Below are positions 50,510-57,625 of a DNA stretch of 57,625 nt, piece by piece. The notes below the pieces were generated by a model, which was given only the letters and a program-made list of their open reading frames with translations, made no database searches and was not told the DNA's origin. Both the position numbers and the translations under genes were made by a program. How positions within the stretch are numbered: position 1 is the stretch's first letter; the number at the start of each line of letters is the position of its first letter. This stretch comes from Bacteroidota bacterium (GTDB lineage Bacteria; Bacteroidota; Bacteroidia; Palsa-948): the NCBI GenBank assembly GCA_016195025.1, contig JACQAL010000048.1, forward strand, positions 1 through 57,625. The letters run 5' to 3'.

Positions 50510-52894
50510 TTATTCAATGATTAACTTTCGGAAAACAGTTTCACTTCCGCTGGTAAATTTCAGCAAGTAAATTCCGCTGTGCGCTTCGCCTAAGTTCAAT
50601 ATTCCATGTTCAAGGTTTGAAGTTTGAATTAACCGCCCTGTTACATCAAACACTTCTGCTTTTTCAACTTTAAACTTCAAACCTGAAACCTGAAACCTGC
50701 CGTCAGGCGATGGATTCGGATAAATTTCAATTGCACCGGAATTATTCTGTTCATTCACTCCCGTAGTAGAAACACAATTCCATGTTGCTTGCCATCCTGC
50801 ATTGTTTACAAACGGGTCTGATTTAAAATGAACGGACATCACCCCGCTGTTTGCCGTTACAGTTCCTGGCGAAACCGTTCCCGTATAAATTCCAATCAGC
50901 GCGGGCGATTGCGTGATTTGACCGTCATAAATCCATAGCGAATCAAAATTTGTTTCCAAATCAAAACTTGTGAACGACATAGTAACCGATGAAGCGTTTG
51001 CCGGCTGAATGATATCCGTCCAATCTTCGTTTCCGCCATAAGGATTGGAAGGCCCGCCCGTATCATCAAAAGTTCCCGAACAATTTATCTCCATGTAATT
51101 GCAGGTGGGAGTAGTGAAAGGACCTCCCTGCGTGTGAGAAGTTCCATCCCAGATTCTCCAGTAGTATGTTGTGTTCGGCATGAAGGCAAGATAATCGCTG
51201 GGGTTCGTGTTCAGCGCAAAACCTCCGGGGCATCCGATGGAAGTTAAATTCGGAATTGCTTTGTTCCAGTAATAAGAAAAGTTCGGGTCGTCTGAAACAT
51301 CCACAAACCATCCGCTTCCGGAATTTTGCCAGGTAAGATTCACGCCTAAGGTCGGGCAGCCCAGCGCGTTCACAGCAAGATTGGTTGGAGTAACAGTGGA
51401 AGCATTGCTCGTCCATGATGCATTCCATCCGCTTGCGTTTGTGGCGCAATCGGAACGAAACTCAATGCACATTTTCCCGCTGCTGGCAACGAGCGTTCCG
51501 GGATTTGTTGTGCCCGTGAATTTTCCAATCAGCGGAGCCCACACATCGGTTCCGTCATACACATATAAATAATCCCACGTGTTCTCTGTATCAAAACTGC
51601 TGAAGGTGAGCGTTACGGAAGTTGCGCTTGACGGAGCAATCACCCAAACCAAGCGTTCATCATCCGAATAATTTCCGCCTGCTCCGCCCGAATCATAAAA
51701 AGTTCCTGATGCCGCAGTGAGATTTGTGGGCGCGGGCATCGGGTTAATGAGTTTGAAATAATAATCCCAGTCCCAGTTGGGTCCCGGGTCGGTATGCGTT
51801 TGGTTGGGATAATGCTGATGCCCTTTTATTTTTGTGCACGAGCCGGGAATTCCCGATTGATTATAATACGTAGTGGAAAGCCAGGGCCAGAAACCTGTGC
51901 GGATGTTCGGAATTCCATAGCCGCTGCCGCAAATATCTTTTACAAGATTGGCAGAAGAAGTATACATAGCCGTAGTGTACCAACCGGTTTGCGAGGCGTA
52001 GCCCTCGTGCTCAATGCCGATGGTGTATGGGTTTTCACTTCCCACATGCCATGCTTTGTTCGCTTCCAGAACCATTTGCGTGCACTGCCCGTCAGAACTT
52101 CGCATCACATAATGCGCAGAGACCTGCGAAGAAGAATTCTGAAACCAGGAAATGGCGCCCGCGTAACTTCCTTCGGTATCGTGAATGGTAACTGCGCTGA
52201 TTTGCGTTCCGCTGCGCGAACTATAATTGGGAGAACTCACCCACAATGCAGGAGGATAATCGGCAGATTGCACTACGGGAAGAAAACTTCCTTTGAAAGT
52301 ATTCCCGTTCTTGTCATAAATTTTACCGGCAGAAGCAATAACAAAGGAAGAACTCAGCACGTTGAAATTTTCTTCTCCGAAAATTTTCACCCTATCAATA
52401 GCGTAAGTCGGAAAATTATATTTCGCAGCGCAGTCCGCATTATTCAGGAAAGAAAAAACCGAATAGAGATGCGTGCACAAGGCATAATTGCTTAAAAGAT
52501 TTCCGTTATCGGGAAGTTCGCTCAGGAAAACAAGAACGGGAACTTGATTTTCAATTTTAGAATCAGCCAGAAGATTTTTTTGCGCCTGCTCGTAGGCATC
52601 GGCATACGCGATAATATTTTTTTCAGGAGAAGAGATTAGTTCGGCTGCGCTGAAATGCGAAAGGTTGGAAACCACCGTTAAGTTATTCTGGAAATAATTT
52701 TTTCCATCCTGCACCAAGCCCATCACGCCATAATACTCCGGCAAACCCATGCAACTCTCCGGAGAACCTGCATTATGCGTGATGTGATGAAAGCGCGAAT
52801 TGGTAAACGCCACCGCTTCTAAAATTCCTTTGGGAATGGACGGATGCAGTTGATATGCTTTGTCAAAAAAGTTTTTGTAATTGTTTTCCGGCAA
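50510..52894 (-). CDS. Secreted N-acetylmuramoyl-L-alanine amidase with two CUB domains and T9SS type A domain
   Basis: 794 aa from a TTG at 52894; the frame is open further up to 53002. Residues 1-215 resemble a degenerate transglycosylase-like domain (IPKGILEAVAFTNSRF...GVMGLVQDG). Residues about 230-380 are an Amidase_2 (AmpD/PGRP) fold with likely zinc ligands His238 (TIHDTEG), His359 (KGHQHYP) and Asp369 (THTDPGPNW). Two CUB-like domains follow (about 395-500, TWDYLYVYDG; about 620-730, NFDSLWIYDG), then a sorting domain. It probably cleaves peptidoglycan stem peptides outside the cell. The upstream codons (QKIIFTLLSAAKAGQ) look like a signal peptide without a start codon. Confidence 0.9.
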   Translation of the reverse strand: MPENNYKNFFDKAYQLHPSIPKGILEAVAFTNSRFHHITHNAGSPESCMGLPEYYGVMGLVQDGKNYFQNNLTVVSNLSHFSAAELISSPEKNIIAYADAYEQAQKNLLADSKIENQVPVLVFLSELPDNGNLLSNYALCTHLYSVFSFLNNADCAAKYNFPTYAIDRVKIFGEENFNVLSSSFVIASAGKIYDKNGNTFKGSFLPVVQSADYPPALWVSSPNYSSRSGTQISAVTIHDTEGSYAGAISWFQNSSSQVSAHYVMRSSDGQCTQMVLEANKAWHVGSENPYTIGIEHEGYASQTGWYTTAMYTSSANLVKDICGSGYGIPNIRTGFWPWLSTTYYNQSGIPGSCTKIKGHQHYPNQTHTDPGPNWDWDYYFKLINPMPAPTNLTAASGTFYDSGGAGGNYSDDERLVWVIAPSSATSVTLTFSSFDTENTWDYLYVYDGTDVWAPLIGKFTGTTNPGTLVASSGKMCIEFRSDCATNASGWNASWTSNASTVTPTNLAVNALGCPTLGVNLTWQNSGSGWFVDVSDDPNFSYYWNKAIPNLTSIGCPGGFALNTNPSDYLAFMPNTTYYWRIWDGTSHTQGGPFTTPTCNYMEINCSGTFDDTGGPSNPYGGNEDWTDIIQPANASSVTMSFTSFDLETNFDSLWIYDGQITQSPALIGIYTGTVSPGTVTANSGVMSVHFKSDPFVNNAGWQATWNCVSTTGVNEQNNSGAIEIYPNPSPDGRFQVSGLKFKVEKAEVFDVTGRLIQTSNLEHGILNLGEAHSGIYLLKFTSGSETVFRKLIIE
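50668..50695. repeat. Heptanucleotide repeat CCTGAAA in the amidase sorting domain
   Basis: Four heptamers (CTTTAAA, CTTCAAA, CCTGAAA x2), coding RFQVSGLKFKVE between the conserved NPSPDG and EVFDVTGR strands. Confidence 0.85.
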
Positions 52895-53005
52895 TGCATC
52901 TTTGAGTGGAGAGGTTTGCCCGGCTTTTGCTGCGCTCAGGAGGGTAAAAATTATTTTTTGAGTGCTTGTTGGAAATCCGGTAAGAGGAAGATAAGAAGGC
53001 AGTTA

Positions 53006-54760
53006 TTACTGTATTACCACCTTCTCCGTATAAACCTTACTCTCGCTCTGCACTCTCATAAAATATATTCCTTTGGGCTGATTTGAAATATCAATTGCTG
53101 ATTGTGGATTGGAAATTGCCGATTTGTATATCTCCTGCCCCAGGTCATTGTAAATGGTAACGCCTGTGGTGAGCAAAGCCGAACCATCTTTTGCGCCTTG
53201 CGTCTGCGCTGCATCTTGCGGCAGTTGCAATGTGAATAATCCGGTTGACGGATTTGGTGTAATAGTAATAGTAATTGCAGATTGCAAACTTGTAATTTTG
53301 GTTTTAGAATTCTGAACCATTGAAGAAGAAACAAGAGGATGATGAAAATATTTTCCTTCATCTGCATAATAAATATAAGAGGTTGGATGATTAAATGGTT
53401 TCGGTTGTTTTGTTGTGTCAGTTATAATACGTGAATAATCTGAAGATGTTGTTGCACAATTAAAAGGTTTAACGTATGCTCCAAATTCTGCTCCTTCACT
53501 CACACTAAAACCATCTTTAAGTTCTATTTCTTTTCCTGCACGGTAGGTAATATCAGCGGAGAATGAAGTAGAAACTAACCTGTTATTTGCTATGATATTT
53601 TCAAAAGCATCTATTTCAATAGGATTAAAATTCTTAATCCCTACAAATCCATAAGGAAAATCAACACTTATATTTCTGTCCATTTGATTGTAATATTCAA
53701 GAGGTACAGAAGATGAAGGATAATTAGAAGGAAAAAAATCGGGATAAGTACTAAAAGGATATAAATAATTTTGATTATAGAGTGAATATAGATTAAAAAG
53801 AAACATATAGTCCAATCCCGGATATTCACCTGTGTTTCCGCCTATACCATTTCCACCTACCGATGGGTCTGCATCAAGTGGATTTCTTAATTCATTTGTA
53901 GATGACCAATACACATTTCCGAAGTTTCCATTTCCATAATTGTACGGACCTGTACATGGCGCTGCATTCAACATACACTCATATCTCTGATTAGAAACTG
54001 CATTTCCCTCACTCTTTAAAAGACTTAATATAATAGCAGTATGCTGATAAAAAAAAGGTAAACCAGGCAGGGAAGAGGAAGAGCACGGCACGTCACACCG
54101 AGGTTCTGTCATATTAAACATAGCATCAGATGTATTAATCCATGAATCTCCAATGGCTGCAATCTGTAAACTTTTATATGTTGGGTCATCTGCAACACCT
54201 ATGTCAAGGATCTCAAGTGCTCCAGGTATTAAGAGCCACACAATAGAATTACCTGAAGCAGGGATATATGTTGTTTTTCCAGTTATAGCATTTGCTGCTA
54301 CAGCAACTCCAGTAGATAAATGACTAAAATTACCACTACCTGTATTAGGGCTACAATCCGGAGCTTGACTACCATTGTTTCGCATACAATTACCATTAAC
54401 AGGATTTATTATTATCCAATCACAAAGACCACTCCTCCAGCAATCATTCGCCCAGCTAACCATTCTATCTGTAATATTAATTGCTTCCTTTTGAATATCG
54501 GTATTTTTGTCACCAATATTATTTAACGGCAAATTATTGTATTTAACTCCAGGAGGAATATACTTAGCAACCAATGCACAGCCCATCAATATTTCTATCG
54601 CCTCATCTATGCTTTCGTCATCTGCAGGATCTGGGGCATTGCCTATAAAAGAAGAACCGACCAACAGAAGCAATCGAAGAAGATGTGATGCCTTGGTTGA
54701 AATGCACGTAATTGTTAGAGAGAAAATCAGAGGCAACATCCTCCCGAAGAAAAAAACCAT
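53006..54760 (-). CDS. Frameshifted T9SS type A protein, C-terminal part
   Basis: The family-like sequence in this frame begins at about 54658 (GSSFIGNAPDPADDES). The residues from the ATG at 54760 to there are read out of frame, so that start is probably not genuine. Residues describe a large extracellular region (GDSWINTSDAMFNM; GGNGIGGNTGEYPGLDYMFLFNLYSLYNQN) and the pattern ITYRAGKEIELKDGFSVSEGAEFGAYV, which fits the 3-coathanger stack domain of Bacteroidota surface proteins. A type A sorting domain ends it (TLQLPQDA...IYNDLGQEIY...GIYFMRVQSE). Heptamers at 53094-53121 lie in its loop. Restoring one base at 54659 joins it to the N-terminal part. Confidence 0.82.
   Translation of the reverse strand: MVFFFGRMLPLIFSLTITCISTKASHLLRLLLLVGSSFIGNAPDPADDESIDEAIEILMGCALVAKYIPPGVKYNNLPLNNIGDKNTDIQKEAINITDRMVSWANDCWRSGLCDWIIINPVNGNCMRNNGSQAPDCSPNTGSGNFSHLSTGVAVAANAITGKTTYIPASGNSIVWLLIPGALEILDIGVADDPTYKSLQIAAIGDSWINTSDAMFNMTEPRCDVPCSSSSLPGLPFFYQHTAIILSLLKSEGNAVSNQRYECMLNAAPCTGPYNYGNGNFGNVYWSSTNELRNPLDADPSVGGNGIGGNTGEYPGLDYMFLFNLYSLYNQNYLYPFSTYPDFFPSNYPSSSVPLEYYNQMDRNISVDFPYGFVGIKNFNPIEIDAFENIIANNRLVSTSFSADITYRAGKEIELKDGFSVSEGAEFGAYVKPFNCATTSSDYSRIITDTTKQPKPFNHPTSYIYYADEGKYFHHPLVSSSMVQNSKTKITSLQSAITITITPNPSTGLFTLQLPQDAAQTQGAKDGSALLTTGVTIYNDLGQEIYKSAISNPQSAIDISNQPKGIYFMRVQSESKVYTEKVVIQ
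53094..53121. repeat. Heptanucleotide repeat ATTGCTG/ATTGGAA in a sorting-domain loop
   Basis: Four diverged heptamers (ATTGCTG, ATTGTGG, ATTGGAA, ATTGCCG), giving AISNPQSAIDIS on the minus strand at the same sorting-domain loop as in other genes. Confidence 0.7.
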
Positions 54761-55226
54761 TTAAATCGCCATCTGTCTGAGGAAAAGCATCACTTGAGAC
54801 AGCACTATTTTGTGGATTTGCCGGGCAAGTTGGACATCGCCAATATGATTCAGCAGTTTCGTCTAAGCGGTTAAACGCTTTTAATGCATAGTAAAGTTCC
54901 TTTACTGTTTCCGAAGCATCCTGATTACTTTGTTTTAAAAGTGCGTATTCTGTTGCAAGCACTCCAAGGTACATACCCAATTGTTTTGTTGATTCAACAA
55001 ATTGCTCTGAATTTGTAGAGGACTGTGGACTCGTAGCTCCAAGTGCTCTTACAGAAGCAGGCAAACTGCATCCCTGACAATCGTCAACAAGAATATAATC
55101 GTTCAAAAATCTATACCGATAATACCAGTATTTTCTGAGATTTTTAGCTGCGTCAATTTCAGATTGCGATTGTGCAAATGCTCCAAATTCTGACATAAAT
55201 AACAGAATAAAAATTATTTTTTTCAT
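54618..55226 (-). CDS. Frameshifted T9SS type A protein, N-terminal part
   Basis: 202 aa from ATG 55226 (MKKIIFILLFMSEFGAFAQS, signal peptide). An ATG at 55250 would overlap the previous gene's stop. The mature part is helical with a CxxC pair (DDCQGCSL) and RCPTCPAN. The reading frame is natural up to GITSSSIASVG; after that it gives RFFFYRQCPRSCR and stops, while the +1 frame continues as GSSFIGNAPDPADDES into the 53006 ORF. The extra base is 54659. Either a pseudogene or a sequencing error in a gene of about 740 codons. Confidence 0.78.
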   Translation of the reverse strand: MKKIIFILLFMSEFGAFAQSQSEIDAAKNLRKYWYYRYRFLNDYILVDDCQGCSLPASVRALGATSPQSSTNSEQFVESTKQLGMYLGVLATEYALLKQSNQDASETVKELYYALKAFNRLDETAESYWRCPTCPANPQNSAVSSDAFPQTDGDLNGFFLREDVASDFLSNNYVHFNQGITSSSIASVGRFFFYRQCPRSCR

Positions 55227-55236
55227 GAAAGAAAAT

Positions 55237-55722
55237 TTATACATTATCACCTATACGTTTAAAATTTATTTTATAATCAATACTTGAATAATTGGTTTCA
55301 ATCCATAATGCCGTATGTGTTAACTTGCGTATCTTCCAATCAATTGAACCCGAAGACGGAAACGGAGCAGGACCAAAAATGGGAATACTATAAGAATATA
55401 TTTTTATATCAATATCATTGTAAGGTTTATCAAAACTAAAATTTCCATAAATACTACATCCGCCTTGAAATGATGAGGTTCCTTTCTTGGCATTAAAATA
55501 AAACTTGTTACCAACAGCACTACTATTGAGACAAGGTTTTGCAAGAAAAGCAGCAGTAGAATCAATGCCGTTAACTTCCCAGTATTCGAGAGCCCACACA
55601 GCGGTAGTGAGACGTTCATAGGGGCTGCGGAAACTAATACAAGGTCCATCGGGATATTTTTTGCAGTCGGTAATGAAAGAAACAACCAACATAAAAAGTA
55701 ATATATATTTTCTTTGTTTCAC
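55237..55722 (-). CDS. Lipoprotein of unknown function
   Basis: 161 aa. Lipoprotein signal MKQRKYILLFMLVVSFITDC with Cys20. The mature part (YPDGPCISFRSPYERLTTAVWALEYWEVNGID; CSIYGNFSFDKPYNDIDIKIYSYSI; WKIRKLTHTALWIETNYSS) resembles small lipocalin-like Bacteroidota lipoproteins in style. Stop lies 10 bp before the next gene; three bases separate it from the gene upstream, so it is in an operon. Confidence 0.82.
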   Translation of the reverse strand: MKQRKYILLFMLVVSFITDCKKYPDGPCISFRSPYERLTTAVWALEYWEVNGIDSTAAFLAKPCLNSSAVGNKFYFNAKKGTSSFQGGCSIYGNFSFDKPYNDIDIKIYSYSIPIFGPAPFPSSGSIDWKIRKLTHTALWIETNYSSIDYKINFKRIGDNV

Positions 55723-55725
55723 TTA

Positions 55726-56307
55726 TTAATAATAAATACTCGCTGTTGTTATCATATTGCTTTTGTGCTGTGCTTTGTCATACATAAATATTATGTACCG
55801 TATTTCATGAAACGGAGAAAAAAAAGGCTTTTGCAGTATTTGAATTTTTCCTTCAAGTATTTGCGAAGGTTGTAAGATTACTTTTACAAGAGTAGGAAAT
55901 CCGCCAATAGTAACGGAAGAGGTTATTGGCGAAGTCGGCATCAGAGGAATGCGGTAAAAAATTTTCAACGTGTCCATTTGAGTAGTAGATTGGTCTGCAT
56001 CCCAAGTTAACCAACTGCCCAATGAATCTTTGTAATAATAGGTTGCAACTAAATTTCCATTTTTGAAAATACCGGCAGTATCACCTGCTGCCAAACCAAT
56101 ATCGCCATCTTTATCACAAAACTTAATATTTATAACAAGTGAATCATTGCCATATTTTTGATAACTATCATAAGCAATTTTCGGTTTTGTATCTGAAGAG
56201 CAGGAAAGACAAGTGGAGCAAGGTGTGGGTATAATTGGCGCTCTATCTTTTTTGCACGTGATAATAAAAACCAGCGTGCATATAATAAAAAGATATTTTA
56301 TTTTCAT
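55726..56307 (-). CDS. Lipoprotein with a DKDGDIG motif
   Basis: 193 aa from ATG 56307 (MKIKYLFIICTLVFIITC; lipobox Cys18); an ATG nine bases upstream is also possible. The cysteine-rich linker PCSTCLSCSS is followed by a beta domain with FCDKDGDIGLAAGDTAG, the acidic loop found in many Bacteroidota lipoproteins that may bind calcium. No name can be given. Probably co-transcribed with both neighbours. Confidence 0.82.
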   Translation of the reverse strand: MKIKYLFIICTLVFIITCKKDRAPIIPTPCSTCLSCSSDTKPKIAYDSYQKYGNDSLVINIKFCDKDGDIGLAAGDTAGIFKNGNLVATYYYKDSLGSWLTWDADQSTTQMDTLKIFYRIPLMPTSPITSSVTIGGFPTLVKVILQPSQILEGKIQILQKPFFSPFHEIRYIIFMYDKAQHKSNMITTASIYY

Positions 56308-56358
56308 TGGGTTCAATCGTTAGTTGAAAACTATGTCCCTTTAAGAAATGATTTAATA

Positions 56359-57625
56359 TTATTTTTCTTGTTTCATTTTCTCAATTTCATTTTCCAATTT
56401 TTTATTTTGCTCTTTTAATGTATTCATCTGCTTTTTCATATCTACAAGATAGAGCATTATTTCTTCTATTGATTTTTGCTGCAAAGTTGCAGTGCTTCCT
56501 AAATCCAAACCATTATCTATAATTTCTTTTTCCGCAGGATAATCAGGTAAATGCTTATTCTTGGTATAATATTCTTCTACTTTATCCAAAGACATAGGAA
56601 TATAATCATTCGAAAAAACTTTATCCTGCCAGTTACTAACAGTTACAAAAGTTGATTTGGAAACTATTTTTCCATCAACAGCAAGGAGAAAATCACTATG
56701 AGTTCCCGTAATTCCTTTAGTGTTTCCTATTATTACTGTACCGTTTACATGAAGATTGGCATACGGATTATTTGTTCCGATTCCAATATTTCCTGAGCTA
56801 TAATAAATATCATTTTGATTTATTCCCTGCAACCATTGACTACTTGTGAAAGGCTTCCCATTTATAAAATACTGATGTCCGGCAGTTACATTAACATCGC
56901 CATTTACATCTAATTTCGCCTGCGGAGAAGATGTCCCTATTCCCACATTACCTCCCTGCTCGGTGAGCGTCATCACAGGGCTACCCGGTGTTCCAATCAT
57001 AAATACGGATTGCGTGGGAACACTGTTGCTAAGTGCTCCGCCAAGTACAGGTTCCAAATCCCATGTGGAAACATAATCTTTTCCTGAAGTGGGATTCAGA
57101 AGATGATTCTCTAACCTTATGCCCTGGTGGCTTTGTGGGCAACTGGTGCAAAAAGTATGTGTGGTTGCAACATGCAGTTTTTTCTGCGGGTCATCTGTTC
57201 CTATTCCTACATTACCAGGATGGTTTGTCGTTGGAATATGCCCACTGGAAGTGATGCGCATCTGTTCATTGCCATCGGTTTTAAAAACCAAATCCTGCGC
57301 ATCAGTTGTTCCGAGAAAATCGGTTGGAGGACTCGTGCCAGTATTTCCGGCAGTGCACCATGGTGCAACAGTGCAAATAGTTTGCGGCACAGGTCCCCCC
57401 GTTTTCAAATTTCCGTTTGCATCCACTACTGTAAATCTATCCCCGCTCCCAGCCAGATTATTTACGGTAAGATTATTTATGCTCCCTGTTGTTTTCACCG
57501 TAAGCGTGTTGGTCTGCACATCGGTTGCGGCAAGCACTCCGTTGCTGGCAAGGTTGCCGAGAATGGAAGTGTTTCCGTGCACCTCAACCACGGGTGGTCC
57601 GCCCGGAACAATGGGAAGCGGAGGA
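56359..57625 (-). CDS. Tail-fibre-like protein with C-terminal coiled coil, start outside window
   Basis: At least 421 codons; the frame is open to the right edge and reads LPIVPGGPPVVEV before the first GTG, so the start lies beyond. Repeated modules read GNVGIGT.DPQ.KLHV and GNIGIGTNNPYANLHVNGTV, the beta-helical repeats of fibre proteins. The C-terminus follows the Bacteroidota form (NWQDKVFSNDYIPMSLDKVEEYYTKNKHLPDYPAEKEIIDNGLDLG) and ends in a coiled coil (LVDMKKQMNTLKEQNKKLENEIEK). Unlike the 9456 gene it has no DARIKK-type self-cleaving serine motif. Probably a trimeric extracellular fibre. Confidence 0.85.
   Translation of the reverse strand, partial: PPLPIVPGGPPVVEVHGNTSILGNLASNGVLAATDVQTNTLTVKTTGSINNLTVNNLAGSGDRFTVVDANGNLKTGGPVPQTICTVAPWCTAGNTGTSPPTDFLGTTDAQDLVFKTDGNEQMRITSSGHIPTTNHPGNVGIGTDDPQKKLHVATTHTFCTSCPQSHQGIRLENHLLNPTSGKDYVSTWDLEPVLGGALSNSVPTQSVFMIGTPGSPVMTLTEQGGNVGIGTSSPQAKLDVNGDVNVTAGHQYFINGKPFTSSQWLQGINQNDIYYSSGNIGIGTNNPYANLHVNGTVIIGNTKGITGTHSDFLLAVDGKIVSKSTFVTVSNWQDKVFSNDYIPMSLDKVEEYYTKNKHLPDYPAEKEIIDNGLDLGSTATLQQKSIEEIMLYLVDMKKQMNTLKEQNKKLENEIEKMKQEK

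Noticed and set aside
54320-54764. Small plus-strand ORFs opposite the frameshifted gene
   Set aside because: Low-complexity Thr/Ile-rich antisense translations without start context or family features.

Overview
The window comes from a Bacteroidota genome of the gliding / type IX secretion kind. The main evidence is a block of phylum-typical single-copy genes: a fused SecD-SecF, GldD and GldE in a 4-bp overlap, SSB with a DLPF tail, MutY, an HU protein, a TPR protein, a 30-residue AURKAIP1/COX24-like protein, RNase G, GroES-GroEL, SecG and an LptE-like lipoprotein. About a dozen exported proteins also carry type A type IX secretion system (T9SS) C-terminal sorting domains, and two large adhesin-like proteins carry type B sorting domains. 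Where a promoter can be read it has the Bacteroidota form TTTG-N18..20-TAnnTTTG. No rRNA, tRNA, CRISPR array or complete insertion sequence was seen.

Layout. (1) 107-6868, minus strand: six exported proteins in a row (RCC1 propellers, Kelch propeller, an M43-like protein that has lost two zinc histidines, a fibronectin-like protein). They share nearly identical signal-peptide starts and sorting-domain ends, and four of the five junctions hold the same palindromic spacer; the array looks like exchangeable cassettes. (2) 6869-8783: a divergent region with a strong promoter, a small HTH protein, a 13-unit 21-bp array and a conserved-looking 229-aa protein. (3) 8946-18257, plus strand: further surface proteins, including a collagen-like / peptidase S74 protein, Kelch and jelly-roll-like proteins, and a type B adhesin that has lost its start beside an inverted-repeat element. 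(4) 18317-23608, minus strand: a 1391-aa PKD-repeat type B adhesin with a PorP/SprF-family partner. (5) 23963-25459: a helical protein of unknown function. (6) 25668-30727, plus strand: a cluster with three CxxC proteins (T9SS thioredoxin-like, TlpA-like, Omp28-like) and a DUF6029-type outer-membrane protein. (7) 30745-44969: the housekeeping block. (8) 45043-45522: a second 21-bp array beside an antitoxin-like small ORF. (9) 45569-50479: a TonB-dependent receptor with two envelope proteins. (10) 50510-57625: a secreted two-CUB amidase, a frameshifted T9SS protein, two lipoproteins and a tail-fibre-like protein cut by the window edge.

The most striking result is repeat biology. At least fourteen places carry tandem heptanucleotides. 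Many lie inside signal peptides (PorP, Omp28-like, GldD, LptE, TonB receptor) or inside the variable loop of T9SS sorting domains, where one lost or gained unit shifts the reading frame. Two longer arrays have a period of 21 bp, three heptamers and exactly seven codons. A different set of short palindromic elements sits in frame at one fixed point of the type A sorting domain in six genes, much like Rickettsia palindromic elements. Together with beheaded genes, an orphan sorting-domain fragment and shared cassette ends, this suggests a surface proteome remodelled by slippage, palindromic repeats and homologous exchange. That model is inference; the repeats themselves are directly visible.
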